Positions 24,690 to 36,531 are shown, numbered from the stretch's first letter. The stretch is DNA of 64,000 nucleotides from Daucus carota subsp. sativus (GCF_001625215.2 NC_030381.2:44576689-44640688), one strand, 5' to 3'. Notes: generated from the sequence alone by a model not told the origin. Program-made: numbers and translations.

Positions 24690-25791
24690 TTAGTCTGATT
24701 TAGCTGAAATGTAAGGCTCCATGCAACAGTTTGGTGTGATCCTCTGGTCCTTTTGGATGCAAAAACAAGGAAGGAGACACACACTTTCATAGTTTTTGAA
24801 CTTTATTGTGATTGAGTGCAAAGTACTACCACATGCCCACACTCATACAGTTCCCCTTTTTCTGTGGGGTTTTGTTGAAAACTTTGCTACCCAACTCACA
24901 TTTCTTATTCTTGTCCACATTACTTCACAGGACCCTACCTTATTATTCATACATATATTTTTGTGTTCAGATACAATCAACTTTATACATTATACCCAAA
25001 AAAAATATACAGATTTTTTAGTTATGTTAAAAATTTTGTTACTAGATTGCAAATTTCCCCCCCTAATATGGAGTATACAGTTAAAAACTCGAGAAGTCAG
25101 AACTAGTTTCTAGTTTTTAGGATAATTTTGACGTAAAGCGGAAAATGGCTCTATATACATGTAAATAATGTAGAGTTAATACCAGTTATCATCCATGTGG
25201 GGAAGCTTGATTCTTGTTACAGCAAGGAAACTAGAGAAGCATCCAAGTTGTGCTTGCTTGCTTCATGCAACTCACTAGAACTTGAATAGTCCTTATCTGT
25301 TCAAGTGTCTTGTAATTATCCATAAGCTGCTAGAAATAGTGTTAATAAATAGTAATGCAAGTTGATGAGCATAAGGTAGCTTTCTTTGAAAGAGAAATCG
25401 ACTCTAAGTTACTGGCAAATAGATTGACACTTTGAATATTTCAATTTGCAACAGAAAAATTGTTGCATGGACCCCTTTTTAATTATGAAAACATAGACGG
25501 AGCTGTTTAAGTGGGGCATAACCGCATAACTAGGAAGTGTTCAAAGAAAAAATTGTGGTTCTGCGCTTTGAAATGTTTAATTGGGATATTCTTCATTAAT
25601 CATTATATAATCAGTTTTTTTTTAAATATAAAATTATAAATTACTATTATTAGCAAAACTTGACATAAAACATGAAAAAGAAAATGTATACATGACTGCA
25701 GAGTATTATTATTACTAAGATATTTGATAGCAGGATTCGATCATATAATTTATAAAATTATTGATTATCTTGATCAACTAATCAATATATA
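24690..25791. other. Intergenic, no gene seen
   Basis: Two overlapping plus-strand ORFs (24796-25113 and 24812-25021) in different frames show no domain. Confidence 0.4.
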
Positions 25792-26026
25792 CTCCCTCCG
25801 TCCCATCAGGTAGTTTACGTTCACTGTTTGCACGCATTTTGAGGCTCTTATAAAGGATAAGTAAATAATATTTTTTAAAATTATTTTTTTTCTGAATAAA
25901 AGTTTAGACATCAAACTTTTTTTCAATATTTTTTTTAAAAATATATATATAATGTAAGTATACTTTATAGGAGTCTTAAAATGCGTGCGAAAAAGTAACG
26001 TAAAGAACCTGGTGGGACGGAGGGAG
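25792..26026. mobile_element. Stowaway MITE, 235 bp
   Basis: Left end CTCCCTCCGTCCCATCAGGT, right end CCTGGTGGGACGGAGGGAG. TA duplications at 25790-25791 and 26027-26028. Inverted repeats extend inward (TTTACGTT against AACGTAAA). Confidence 0.93.
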
Positions 26027-26095
26027 TATAAATAATTTGTGACTAATTTATTCATTTCAAACTCGGTTAGTATTTTAATCGATTCGAAAAATACT

Positions 26096-26260
26096 GTAAG
26101 ACGGTTTTCAATATCATCTTTTATTTAAATTAAATAATTTATATCAAACTTAACTCAATTTATTTACCCAAAATTACCGTAAGACGGTTTTCAATATCAT
26201 CTTCTATTTAGATTAAATAATTTAAATCAAACTCAACTCAATTTATTTACCAAAAAAATA
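26096..26260 (+). repeat. Tandem duplication, 2 x 83 bp
   Basis: GTAAGACGGTTTTCAATATC begins both units, at 26096 and 26179, and the similarity runs to TTTATTTACC in each. Few mismatches, so fairly recent. Confidence 0.88.
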
Positions 26261-28129
26261 AGGACACTGACAAAACTCGACCCAATCCTCTTGAATTGCT
26301 TGTCTTGCATTTACTACGTGTCGGTTAAGTTGCTTGCAATCTATTTTAACTTATTATAAACATTTCGTACATACTCTTTTATAGCAAGGCGGATTGGGTG
26401 AAAAATTCAAAAGTTGAAAGACTTTGAGGATTTACATTGAATTGGCGAGGCAATCTTAAAAAAAATTCAGCTGAATCACGATGATAACTTGAGTATCATA
26501 TGGACTTTGTTTAGTTGACCTTTCTTGTATGGATAATATTGTGCTTGATAGACCACCAAATTTTTGCTTAAATCTGTATCCATAAACTTCATTATCATTA
26601 TTTTGCTTATTACTTCATTGAAATATGATTTCGTGTCATCATTGGCTTGTGAATTTCTTTAACTACGGATTGCATTCTCGCATTTTCGAGTTCCACTTGT
26701 TATCTACTGGTTAGATTATAGATTAAGAGTGAAGTTTTGAGTTTAAAATCATGTATATTTTCGGATAAAATTATCCAAATTTGTTTAACGGAACACTTAT
26801 GAATTAGGATATTGAATAGAATTGTATTTTTTTTAATGTGAAATGATTTAGCATTCATGAAAATTTACAAGTTTGTATACGAAAAATTATTATATTACTA
26901 ACAGAGTGCTAAGAATAATTATTCCACTCTCCTGTAGTTATTATTGAAGAAAATATAAATTAAAATAATCATCATTTAATTAAAATATGATGAAAGAAGA
27001 ATAATACAAATCAAAATTGAAATTAATAATACTAGGTTGAAAAAGGAACAAAGAAAAAAAATATAATTCAAAACGATATAACCATCATCTAATTAGATAT
27101 AAAATAAAAAATATAATAAGAAAAACAACACGTATGGAAATCATAATTGTCAACACTAACTTTAAATTGAAACGAAGAATAAAGTGTAATGAAAAACGAT
27201 ATCATATTTTTTTTTATAAATATGTAGTTCTAAACAATGGTCACGTTTAAATTATCTTTTTTCCGAAAATAAATTTCAAAGAATATTTGAATATACTTTT
27301 TTCTCAAAATATAAGTTACTCGTTTAAACACTTGCTAAATATTTAATATCTGAAAATATTATATAAATTTGAATTCTTCCTTGAAATAAATCCTTATTTT
27401 AAATATTTGTGCGATAGGTTCAACAACATACATTTTTTTTACTATCGAATTCAACTTTGTATAAGAATAAAATGTACGCCAAACTGCTAGATTCCGCAGT
27501 TGTACATTCGTGAAAGCCACTTAACATGTGAAACGGAGAAAAATATATATATTTCTTATCATACGGAAAATGACTTGCGAGAAAAAATAAATAAACATCG
27601 CGTCAATAACAGTTACACTCACTCTCCCCAACCACGCCACAAGGACTTGTGTGATACGCTGACGCCAACCATATCTTCAAGCCGAGCCGAGCCGATCACC
27701 ACTCCGCTTATCACCTATAAAAAGAAAAATAAAATATACATGCAACTTAAATATCTATTTCCGAAACTGACAGTAGCCGGTTGCCAAAAAGTGGCAAATT
27801 TCATTTAAATTTGCGAAATGCAAATGCAAATTCAAATGGAATGTACCTAACCCAAGTAAGAAACTAACTCTACATATAACCCAAGTTGGATTTATTTAAA
27901 GAGTGAGCGAGAGACAACTGAGAAGGCCAGCTGAGCTGTTTTAGTTTTAGTTTCTTATTACATATCTCCCTCACTTGTATTCTTTTCTAGTCCTAGATTA
28001 GTGTTGTAATAATTATGCATGCTTCTTCAAATTTGATTGAGTAATAATGATGTAGTGAGAGTTCTTGCAGAATCTTTTTTGTTTTGGTAAATTCTCTGCT
28101 GGGGGTTGTTTGGCTTGGGATTTGGTTTG
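26261..28129. other. Intergenic plus promoter of the HD-Zip gene
   Basis: No gene seen to about 27480. From about 27580 sequence complexity rises toward the HD-Zip promoter and leader. A TTTATTTAAAG string at about 27890 may be the TATA element. Confidence 0.45.
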
Positions 28130-28276
28130 ATGGGTTCAGAGGGAGAAGTGGTGATGAAAAAGGAGAAAGATGGGAAACCCAAGAGAGGTTTGCACAGTCA
28201 CTCAGATTGCACCAAACACTGTGCTAACACCTGGCCTCTTTTTTCTTGTTACCACATTTTTGCACACAATAAATAA
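28130..28276 (+). CDS. Upstream ORF (48 codons) in the HD-Zip leader
   Basis: ATG at 28130 opens a 48-residue frame closed by TAA at 28274-28276, 169 bases before the main ATG. It starts MGSEGEVVMKKEKDGK and ends TWPLFSCYHIFAHNK. A Lys-rich start and an aromatic/His C terminus are seen. Some HD-Zip I genes (ATHB1 is the known case) carry a translation-repressing conserved uORF. Whether this is that peptide needs alignment. Translation is not proven. Confidence 0.45.
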   Translation: MGSEGEVVMKKEKDGKPKRGLHSHSDCTKHCANTWPLFSCYHIFAHNK

Positions 28277-28445
28277 ATCCTTGAGTTTAAGCTCCTCCTT
28301 GTAAAAATAGCAGAAAAAAATATTTTCTAAAATACCATCAAGAAGAGATAAATAAAAGAAAAGTGGGTTGGGTTGGGTTCTTGATCTTGTTAAAGATCTT
28401 GAGTTGTAGTGGTACTTGTGCTGCCACTTTGTTGTGTTACTAGTC

Positions 28446-30193
28446 ATGAAGAGACTTAGCAGTTCTGATTCTTTGGGTGCTTTGATGTCCATCTGTCCAA
28501 CAACAGGTGCTTACTTATCACTCTCTTTACATTTTTTTTAATTTTATTGCACTTTTTATTTATTCTTCTTGATTATACCCATTTCATGTTTTCTTGTCTC
28601 ATGTTTCCAACTTCATTTTGTGCTCATAAATGTGGCTTTAGTGTTGTATGCTTGAGTTTTGGTAGATCAAGTGTGTGTGTGTGTGTTTCCCAATTTAGTA
28701 ACTTTACATGATTTTGAATCATCTTGATTTCCTTTCCTAGTTTTGGTTTGTTTGTGTGTGCTCCCAGTTTAGTAAGTTTACATGATTCAGAGTGATCTTA
28801 GTTTCCTTTACTAGTTTGGTTAGTAAGTTTGTTCCCAATTAAGTAACTTTACATACTTGCACTTAGCTTAATTGCTTAAGATTAAGGTTTGGCTGATATT
28901 TATAATTGATGTTTGATGACTTGTTATAGAAGAAGGGAGTCCAGGAAACAACCATGTTTACAGCAGGGAATTTCAGTCTATGTTGGAGGGGTTAGATGAA
29001 GAAGGTTGTGTAGAAGAAATGGGGCAGATCTCGGAGAAAAAGCGGAGACTGAGCATAAATCAAGTCAAGGCATTGGAGAAGAATTTTGAAGTTGAAAACA
29101 AGCTTGAACCAGAAAGAAAAGTGAAGCTTGCTCAAGAACTTGGTTTGCAGCCTAGACAAGTTGCGGTTTGGTTCCAAAATCGCCGTGCCCGATGGAAAAC
29201 CAAACAATTGGAGAGAGACTATGGTGTTCTTAAAGCCAATTATGACAGCCTCAAGCTTAAGAATGATACTCTTCAACAAGAAAATCAATCTCTGCTCAAA
29301 GAGGTACTTCCTTTTATATAGGCAACAAGTCTATCATATTACTTAGCAGGCTAATATAACTGTTTAGGATCTTTACATGTATACAAGAATGCATAGAATA
29401 ACAATCAAAATTTGTACTACTTATTCCACAATTTAAACCTAAATTGTTGCAGTAATCTATAGAGAGGGCTAAGGCACACATAATTAGCTCGAATGCCAAC
29501 TCCCAGAGATCAACTCGCGTTTAAAGTTTATAATTTTAGATACCAGGACTTTTATGTTCCACACATTTAAAAATTATTAGTATGGAATATAAGATATGAT
29601 CATCGTGTATTGATTAATTTCATGTTGTACTGTAGATACGAGAGCTGAATTCGAAGTTGGGAGAGGATAACACTGATAAAACCAGTGAACATTCAGTGAA
29701 AGAAGAGATGATGGTGACTGAAGACAGTGAGAAAGCTACTGATGTAGTACTGAAAAGTCCATCGATCGAATGTGAAGATATTAATACAGAGGTTAATTTT
29801 GAAAGTTTTGATCATCAAAGCAACAATGGGATCACAATGGCTGCTGATCTAACTACATTTTTCCCGGACTTCAAAGACGGGTCATCAGATGATAGCGATT
29901 CAAGTGCAATCCTAAACGAAGACAATAACAGCCCGAAGGCAGCCATTTCTTCATATGCTACTAATGGGGTTCCTATTCGGAGTCACCAGTTCATGCCATC
30001 GTCCATGAACTGCTTCCCCTTCAGCTCATCGACGTCGAAAGCTTTTCTTGGAGATGCTCAGAAAGCCTGTTATCAGCCACAGTTTGTGAAGATTGAAGAA
30101 CACAACTTTCTTAGTGGAGATGAGTCTTGCAACTTCTTCTCAGATGATCAAGATCCTAGTCTTCAGTGGTACTGTCATGATCAGTGGAATTAA
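28446..30193 (+). CDS. HD-Zip class I homeodomain transcription factor, ATHB6/ATHB16 type
   Basis: Three exons: 28446-28506, 28930-29303, 29636-30193; 993 nt, 330 residues. The N terminus [20 protein letters not shown] is characteristic of the ATHB5/6/16 group. The homeodomain (about residues 57-115) includes [39 protein letters not shown] and the helix-3 signature [19 protein letters not shown] leucine zipper follows directly (L-E-R-D-Y-G-V-L...L-K-L-K-N...L-Q-Q-E-N...L-L-K-E), interrupted by intron 2 and continued by I-R-E-L-N-S-K-L. The acidic Ser-rich C terminus ends [10 protein letters not shown], similar to family members with an activation tail. These nuclear factors bind a CAATNATTG pseudopalindrome as dimers and act in ABA, drought and growth responses (family knowledge). 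The leader holds a 48-codon uORF. Confidence 0.93.
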
Positions 30194-30779
30194 AATAAAC
30201 CCCGTCAAGAATAAAGAAATCAAATTAATGGGGTAAAAAATAAGGAGAGTAAGAATATTCTTGGGAGATCTGATGAATTATTCATGGAAATGGGTAATTT
30301 AAAATTTAAAAAAAAACAAAAAAAAGGGTAAAAAAAGATTGGTCTCTCAATTATTTGTACAGATTGAAGAAGTTGCAGGGTGCAGAGGTGGGAGAGAATC
30401 ACGTGTGGTGTGGTGCAGAGGGAAATCAGGTGGTGGGGCCGTGTAGTGGAGGGTTGGCGAATCAATGACGTGCAGGATGGTTAGAGTAGTTTTATTTTTA
30501 TTATTATTATTATGGATTAATTAAGACTTGAGAGCACTTTGAGTAGTGCTGTTGAATTTGTTAAAAACATAAGTTGGAAAAAAGATTAAGCACTCCAATG
30601 GCTTGTTCAGTGGAGGTAATGCAATCTTTTGTAAAAATAAACAATGTCTCTTTTAAGCCAACGCTCACTTCAGTAACTTACTCCTTTCATATTCTTGAGG
30701 CAAAACAGATTACCCTTCCATACAAAATTAACAACAGATGGAAAGAAAGCAGGGATGCCACGACAAGGAATAAATGAAC
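30194..30779. other. 3-prime flank of the HD-Zip gene
   Basis: Contains AATAAAGAAATC at about 30210, a possible poly(A) signal. ORFs at 30220-30465 (minus) and 30574-30777 have no domain. Confidence 0.45.
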
Positions 30780-31420
30780 CAAATCTCCTTCGAGCATGAC
30801 AGGTTTGATACTTAGCTCAACTACGGCATTGCATAATCAAACCAACTGAATCTCCTCCAAAGTCCATCTCAGATAACATTTCTCATATGAAAACCCATTT
30901 TACCCGGTCATAAGCTTTGCTCCTATCTAATTTAAGACCCATCCATCCCGTTTTTTCGTGTGTTTTACGCTTCATAAAGTATATGACCACCATAATATTG
31001 TCTGATAAATCTAACCGGGATAAAAGCACTTTGAGTTTCATAGATGAGATATTTGAGCATCGGCTTTAATCTATTAGCTAACACTTTCGAAATGACCTTA
31101 TATGCACCATTACATAAAGATATAGGCCTCAAGTCCATCATGCTAGCTGGATTTTTCTGTTCAGGAATCAGGACAATATTTGCATCGCCAATATGATCTG
31201 CCAGCTTTTCATGTGTGAAAAAAATCCTGAACCAGAGTCACCATATCGCTACTAATAAAATTCTTAAACTATTGATAAAAACCAGGGGTGAAACCGTCTC
31301 AGTCATGGTGACTTGTCAGGATGCATAATGAATAGAGCCTTCTTAACCTTGTTCAGATCAACCTGAATCATAAGGACATCATTTTGAATTTTGATTAATT
31401 CTCCCCGAGACAGCTTCCAA
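30780..31420 (-). pseudogene. LINE (non-LTR) reverse transcriptase fragment
   Basis: On the minus strand one frame reads NIVLIPEQKNPASMMDLRPI and continues SLCNGAYKVISKVLANRLKP, then QSAFIPVRFI; a second frame gives GWMGLKLDRSKAYDRVKW. These are conserved blocks of plant L1-type reverse transcriptase. Frameshifts and stops separate the blocks, and the YADD block and endonuclease are absent. A dead 5-prime- and 3-prime-truncated copy. Confidence 0.85.
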
Positions 31421-31496
31421 CAAAACATCCATGCGGTTGAATCGGTAAAAAATATTTTTTTAAAAATCAAAACACTAAATCAGGATTAAACACTAA

Positions 31497-31660
31497 GAGC
31501 ATCTCCAAAGGTGTTATGCATATTTATTAGCTATAATATGATATATGAATAATCATCTAAAATTATAACTAAGAGGTCTTAGATTTCCAATGGTGTTATG
31601 TATAATTATATTATCTAAAATTTGCTAAGAGGTAATGGTTGGAGTGCTTCATGGATGCTC
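31497..31660. mobile_element. PIF/Harbinger-type MITE, 164 bp
   Basis: Left end GAGCATCTCCAAAGGTG, right end CATGGATGCTC. TAA duplications at 31494-31496 and 31661-31663. Same terminal motif as the elements at 9039 and 9335. Confidence 0.78.
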
Positions 31661-31714
31661 TAAGAGCGGTACTAGTGAAATACCGTTAAAACGGTAAATC
31701 AAACCAAATATACG

Positions 31715-31843
31715 TGCGGTTTAGCGACATGCTCTGGTCCAAGAGGCATAATCACAAATTCTACTCTCTTCGGGAATCGAACATGTGACGAAGAGGATAC
31801 AAGTCCGCTCTTTTAACCAGCTGAACCAACCCTTGCGGACTAA
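31715..31843 (-). mobile_element. tRNA-derived SINE-like segment
   Basis: On the minus strand TTCAGCTGGTTAAAAGAGCG resembles a tRNA A box and ACATGTTCGATTCCCG a B box about 30 bases on, the Pol III promoter layout of a SINE. It does not fold as a full tRNA in my reading, and no clear target duplication was found. Confidence 0.5.
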
Positions 31844-33089
31844 AATATATAAATGTTGACATTCATACAGTTGCATCGATGAAAAATATTTTTTTCAAAA
31901 ATCAAGGCATTAATTCAAGACTAAACACTAGTTAGTTGTACTAGTCAAACTCATGCTTGACTGATAAAATAGTAAACCAAATAAAATTATATTTTTCCGA
32001 AATTTTGATTACATCATTAAAATCTATGGATGTGTTATATGTTGAATTTTGAGTCCAATAATATGTATATATTATAATAATATCATGAAAATATTGTATT
32101 TTTTCGAGCTCGAGCGAGCTCGTGCCGAGCTCACTAGAAAGTCGGCTAGAGCCGAACACACTAAAAGCTCGGCTCGAGCTTGTTTTCTTAACGAACACAT
32201 TTATGTTTTTGAGCTCGAGTTCGAGTTTTTATCGAAAAGAGTCGAACCAAGATTTTATCGAGTCGAGCTCGAGCCGAGATCCAAATTCATTCATATTTAA
32301 TATATTTATATATTTTAAAATAATAAATTAATTTCATCATTAATTATAATAATAAAATCAACAAATAGACAGAGATAAAAAAATTATAAAATAATTTGAA
32401 TATAAAAATATAGATTGTAAGTTTATCTAAATAATAAGAGCGATCAAAATAGAAAAAAAAAAGAATAACTCAATGATATAAACTTTATTACCTCAAAATA
32501 GTGGGGGTGCTATAATTACAATATAGAATATAATAAGAATATTTATGCATCTACAGCGAAACATTATCCTTGACTAGTAGCTTGTTTTAATCATTAATTG
32601 TTATAAAAAACAAAAAACTATCTAATTAATAAAATATATTTGGCTTTCCCCGGCATCCAACCTAATTACAAATTTTGTAATATATTTATCCATAAAATAA
32701 TATCATGTTTATGTACTATTACAAAAGTTTTCAAATATTTTTTCAACAAAATTTTTAAGACTTACCTAAAATATATAATCTAATAAAGAAACATAGATGT
32801 ATGAGATTATGTGACACCTCTTCCTTTTATCATTGCTAAAATCGAAGGTAAGAATATATAAAAACTTAGAAATGAATTGTGATCCAACCCTGTTGGAATT
32901 TGTAATCTCTTACTAGGAAATTTAAAACTGAAAAAACAATCAGATGGTAATAATATTGTTGTTTTCCAATTTTGTAATACTTAAAATAGAAAAATGCATG
33001 TGTAAAGGAGTTTTAAAGATTTGTTTGGAAATAAAGATAAGAGTAATTAATTGTAATCTAATTAAAATATTTAATGTTTTAAATTTTAG

Positions 33090-33640
33090 GGGATAAGGAG
33101 TTTAGTGATCACTGGAGTTCATAAGAGGGCGGACAAAGATGACGTGCGTGCCATATTCGATGAGGAAGACATATTTGTTCATTTGTAATTAATTTAGTTT
33201 TTTCTAATAATTTTGTTAATTTATAAAATAATTAATCATTTAACCTGTTTTTTATCGATAGGAAGAAGGATCGTGCTCGTGACGGTCAGTTAGTCTACGT
33301 GACATTTAGGACATTTAGGATCGGCAATGCTCGTGACGGTCATTTAGCCTAGGTGACATTTAGGACATTTAGAAGCGGCAAAGATTGCCGAGCTGCTGTG
33401 AAGAAGTGTAACAGAAAAATAGATTCCAAGATAAATATTTCTTCTTTTCTTTATTTTTATCCACATATTTTTTATCTCAATTTATTTGTATATTTTAATA
33501 AGCGGAAAGACGATCTAACTGCTCTAAAGAATTGTAACAAAAAAATGGATACTAAGATAAATCTTTCTTCCATTCTTTATTTTTATCCACATACTTTCAT
33601 CTCAATCTACGTGTATATTATAGATATTAAAAATGTTAGA
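33090..33640 (+). pseudogene. RRM-like coding fragments, unit 1
   Basis: After a TTTTAG acceptor the frame reads IRSLVITGVHKRADKDDVRA then IFDEEDIFVHL and stops. Further on come LVYVTFRTF and TFRSGKDCRAAVKKCN, and again KRKDDLTALKNCNKKMD. The pattern (beta1 L-V-h-h-x-x-V, helix D-D-V-x-x-I-F-D-E, then Y-V-T-F-R-S with A-V-x-x-C-N) resembles the two ends of an RNA-recognition motif, but the central RNP1 part is missing. The last part is itself duplicated at about 33353-33480 and 33500-33610. Not a working gene as it stands; the RRM reading is tentative. Confidence 0.5.
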
Positions 33641-34366
33641 TAATTTTTTTGATTACCTCTAAATAATGCATAGAAAAATGAGAATATAACTAAATAATAA
33701 ATAAATCAAATCTTAGAAATAAGAATTATAGCTATAGATTTGATGGAAGTAGAAATATAACTATAGATTTTTTAAAAATATATTTAATATATATTTTTAT
33801 TTAAATAAGATGGAGGCATAACATTAATAGTATTATAGATAATATAGTGATACGGTAAAGAAATGTTGTGTAACGGTAAATAAATAATTACTGTTTATAA
33901 TCTAAAATCGATGTAAATAATTACCGTTTGAAATAAACTTAAGGAGCTGAAAATTAAGAACATGCCTGTTAAATAATTAACGTTTGAAATAAACTCTTAC
34001 ATCTATGTTGTTATGTATTACGATATAATAATATAGATGTATTGGATTATGTGATAAAATATTTCATAACAAAATACACCTTCTTTCTTTTATCACCGCT
34101 AAACTTGATTATAAAAACACTTAGAAATTAATTGTGATACAACACACTAATTGCAATTTGTAATATTTTGTCAGGATTAATTTGAATATCTTGCTAGGAG
34201 ATTTGAAACTGCAAAAACAATCGAATTGTAGTAATTTTGTTTTGCAATTTTGTAAAGTATAATATACAAACATGGATGTGTAAAGGATTTTTAAAGATTT
34301 GTTTACAAATAAAAATAAGAGTAATTAATTATTATCTAACAAAATTTAATGTTTTAAATTTTTAGA

Positions 34367-34640
34367 AAAGACTAAAAGTTTAGTAGTGTCTGACGTGCAC
34401 AGGAACGTGGATAAAAATGATGTGAGTAACATATTCGACGAGGATGATATATATATTGAATTATAAGTAATTTAATTATTTAATAATTTTATGTTATTTA
34501 GGTAATAATCAACTTAGGATAACATTTAACTTGTCTTCAAGGAATAACAATAGGAACAACAGGAGGCCTACGTGACCTTCAGGAGCAGGAAAGACGATCT
34601 AGCTGAGAATTGTAACAAAAAAAATGAATCCTAAGATAAA
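34367..34640 (+). pseudogene. RRM-like coding fragments, unit 2
   Basis: Second copy of the 33090 fragments. After an acceptor the frame gives SLVVSDVHRNVDKNDVSNIF and DEDDIYIEL before a stop, then EAYVTFRSRKDDLAENCNKK near 34560. Amino-acid similarity between units is higher than the surrounding DNA would require, which suggests past coding function before or after duplication. Confidence 0.5.
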
Positions 34641-34890
34641 TTTTTTTTCCTTTCTTTATTTTTATCCATATACTTTTATCTAAATTTACGTGTATATTAT
34701 AGATATTAAAAATGTTAGATAATTTTTTTGATTACCTTTAAATAATGCATAGAAAAATGAGAATATAACTAAATAATAAATAAATCAAATCTTAGAAATA
34801 AAAATTATAGCTGTAGATTTGATGGAAGTAGCAATATAGCTATAGATTCTTAAAAACATATTTAATATATATTTTTATTTAAATAAGATT

Positions 34891-35028
34891 AAATAACTGG
34901 AAAATTTAAAAGAAATATTTATTTTTTTAAAAATCTAGATATATTATCTAAGATACCAAAATTGACCACTTTTTATTTGATTATAATAGCGTTGAAGAAA
35001 AATGTGTAGAACTTAATGAAAAAGATAT
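34891..35028. other. AT-rich spacer with target duplication
   Basis: Holds the left AAAAGATAT (35020-35028) of the adjacent Mutator-like MITE. Nothing else seen. Confidence 0.5.
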
Positions 35029-35222
35029 CGGTTTGGCTGATGTGTGCCCATGGGCACATGCTAAGCGCGGAAATTTTTGGATTTGGGAGATTTTGATTGG
35101 TGTGGTTGGTGTATTTGCAGGTTGGGTCTACCATTATCATGAGATAGAAGCCAATCAAAATGATCCAAGCACAAAATTTTTCGCGCTTAGCATGTGCTCA
35201 TGGGCACACCATAGAAAAACCG
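35029..35222. mobile_element. Mutator-like MITE, 194 bp
   Basis: Terminal inverted repeats of about 45 bp: left CGGTTTGGCTGATGTGTGCC, right GGGCACACCATAGAAAAACCG; the arms continue CATGGGCACATGCTAAGCGCG and its inverse. A perfect 9 bp duplication AAAAGATAT flanks it (35020-35028 and 35223-35231), the length typical of Mutator elements. ORFs across it are artefacts. Confidence 0.9.
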
Positions 35223-35231
35223 AAAAGATAT

Positions 35232-36530
35232 TTACTTTCCTGACACATTTTTCGAGGTATTTGTTTGATACTTTACATAATATTAGTAATCAAGATGATA
35301 CCTCTAAAAATCAATGAAAGAAATTAAAGAATTGATACATGATCTTGAGTTCAGTGACGAACTTGATACTTAACTGTTCTTTTTATGTCCATATCAAGAA
35401 CATATACTGACCGGTTCATTTTCTGCATTACTAGTTCTTTCTCCTGCCCTGGTGCTTGCAGATGAAATACCTATTGCTCCCATAATGCTGTCCTCAAAAT
35501 TACCTTGCCCCATATTGCCTTTCCTGTTACCTAGTAAGGAAAAGATTTTTTCTATCGCGTAATTCATAAATATGCATTCTTTGTGCTTATCATCGCATAA
35601 ACTTCTATCTGATAATAAATTCCTTTATTGTCTTGAAAATAAATTTTGCTTACTTGTCACACATCACACACCGATCTCTGGAATGAGTTGCACAAGAGGT
35701 GACTTTTGCATTTTTCTCACAAAAATTGTTGATTTTGTTTAGTTGGTTCTCTGCTCAGTCCCTACTCCCTCATATAGCTCTAGCAAAACATGGGCACTAA
35801 GGTTTTATAGCATAAACATCTTTATGGGCTTTTCGTTTTAGTGGCTAGGTGTTTTTGTTCTTTATACGTAAATTGGTTTCAATTTTATTCTTTACCATCA
35901 CCATCATCTTCACTTTGTTCTCTTTATTTTTGGTTATTGTAGTGTGCATAGCTGTTGTAATAACCAGCTAAGCCGTGAGAATTCAAGTTTTCAGCTCATA
36001 GGGATGTATGAATATGTTAGAGCTTTGTGTGCCTGGATATCATTGACTTTGAGAATCCATAAAACCCCAAATGCTTACAAGGATGATCTATAAGACTATG
36101 ACTAATAGGTTCAGCCGTTTAAGTTATAATTTATTTTTTTATTTTCTTTTGCTAATTATAATTTTTCATTTCCGCTTGAAGAACCAAGGAGCAATTGCCT
36201 TCTTAGAGATGATTATAGGTTCATGGTTGTCCGTCTTTGATGGTGAAAAAGGTCCACAACAAAACAATTAAAAGTAATAGAACCTTTCTTTGCTGTGGAA
36301 GTATATAAAGTAGAAATCATTGATCAATGTAAAAATTTACTTAATGCTCTCTAATTTTATTGATGCTTCTTCTTTATTCTAGTACACTCTATTACTCTTC
36401 CACAAATGAAAAATGCCATTCTGAACAGGCGAAGTGTCTTAAATGAATCTCGTAGTTGGATTAATTTTGTGATACACTACTAAAATATCCATTTAATTTC
36501 CTGCGAAAAAATCTTCACATGCTATGTTTA
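35232..36530. other. Intergenic, no gene supported
   Basis: Moderately complex sequence with UTR-like feel but no domain-bearing frame. The ORF at 36071-36271 is hydrophobic and unsupported. Confidence 0.4.
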
Positions 36531-36531
36531 T

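Larger units (their letters stand above)
31425..32292. mobile_element. Decayed hAT-like element related to 37778-38531, interrupted
   Basis: Segments 31425-31496 and 31850-32290 are similar to 38060-38510: ATCGGTAAAAAATATTTTTT, GGATTAAACACTA, GTTGAATTTTGAGTCCAATAA, and the GAGCTCGAG-type repeats ending near 32290. A MITE (31497-31660) and a SINE-like segment interrupt it. No terminal repeat pair was found, so the limits are approximate. Confidence 0.65.
32770..34890 (+). repeat. Tandem segmental duplication, two units of about 1 kb
   Basis: Unit 1 (about 32780-33835) and unit 2 (about 34025-34890) share long stretches in the same order: CATAGATGTA and GTGAC/GTGATA-type strings, CTTAGAAAT-AATTGTGAT, AAAACAATC, TGTGTAAAGGA, TTTTAAAGATTTGTTT, an intron-like acceptor, RRM-like coding fragments, and a nearly identical end block starting GTGTATATTATAGATATTAA. 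The end block is the best preserved. Confidence 0.82.

Noticed and set aside
31715..31843. tRNA gene on the minus strand
   Set aside because: A and B boxes are present, but I find no cloverleaf with acceptor stem; a SINE fits better.
32049..32331. Glu/Arg/Ser-rich ORFs on both strands
   Set aside because: They are translations of the GAGCTCGAG repeats of the hAT-like family.
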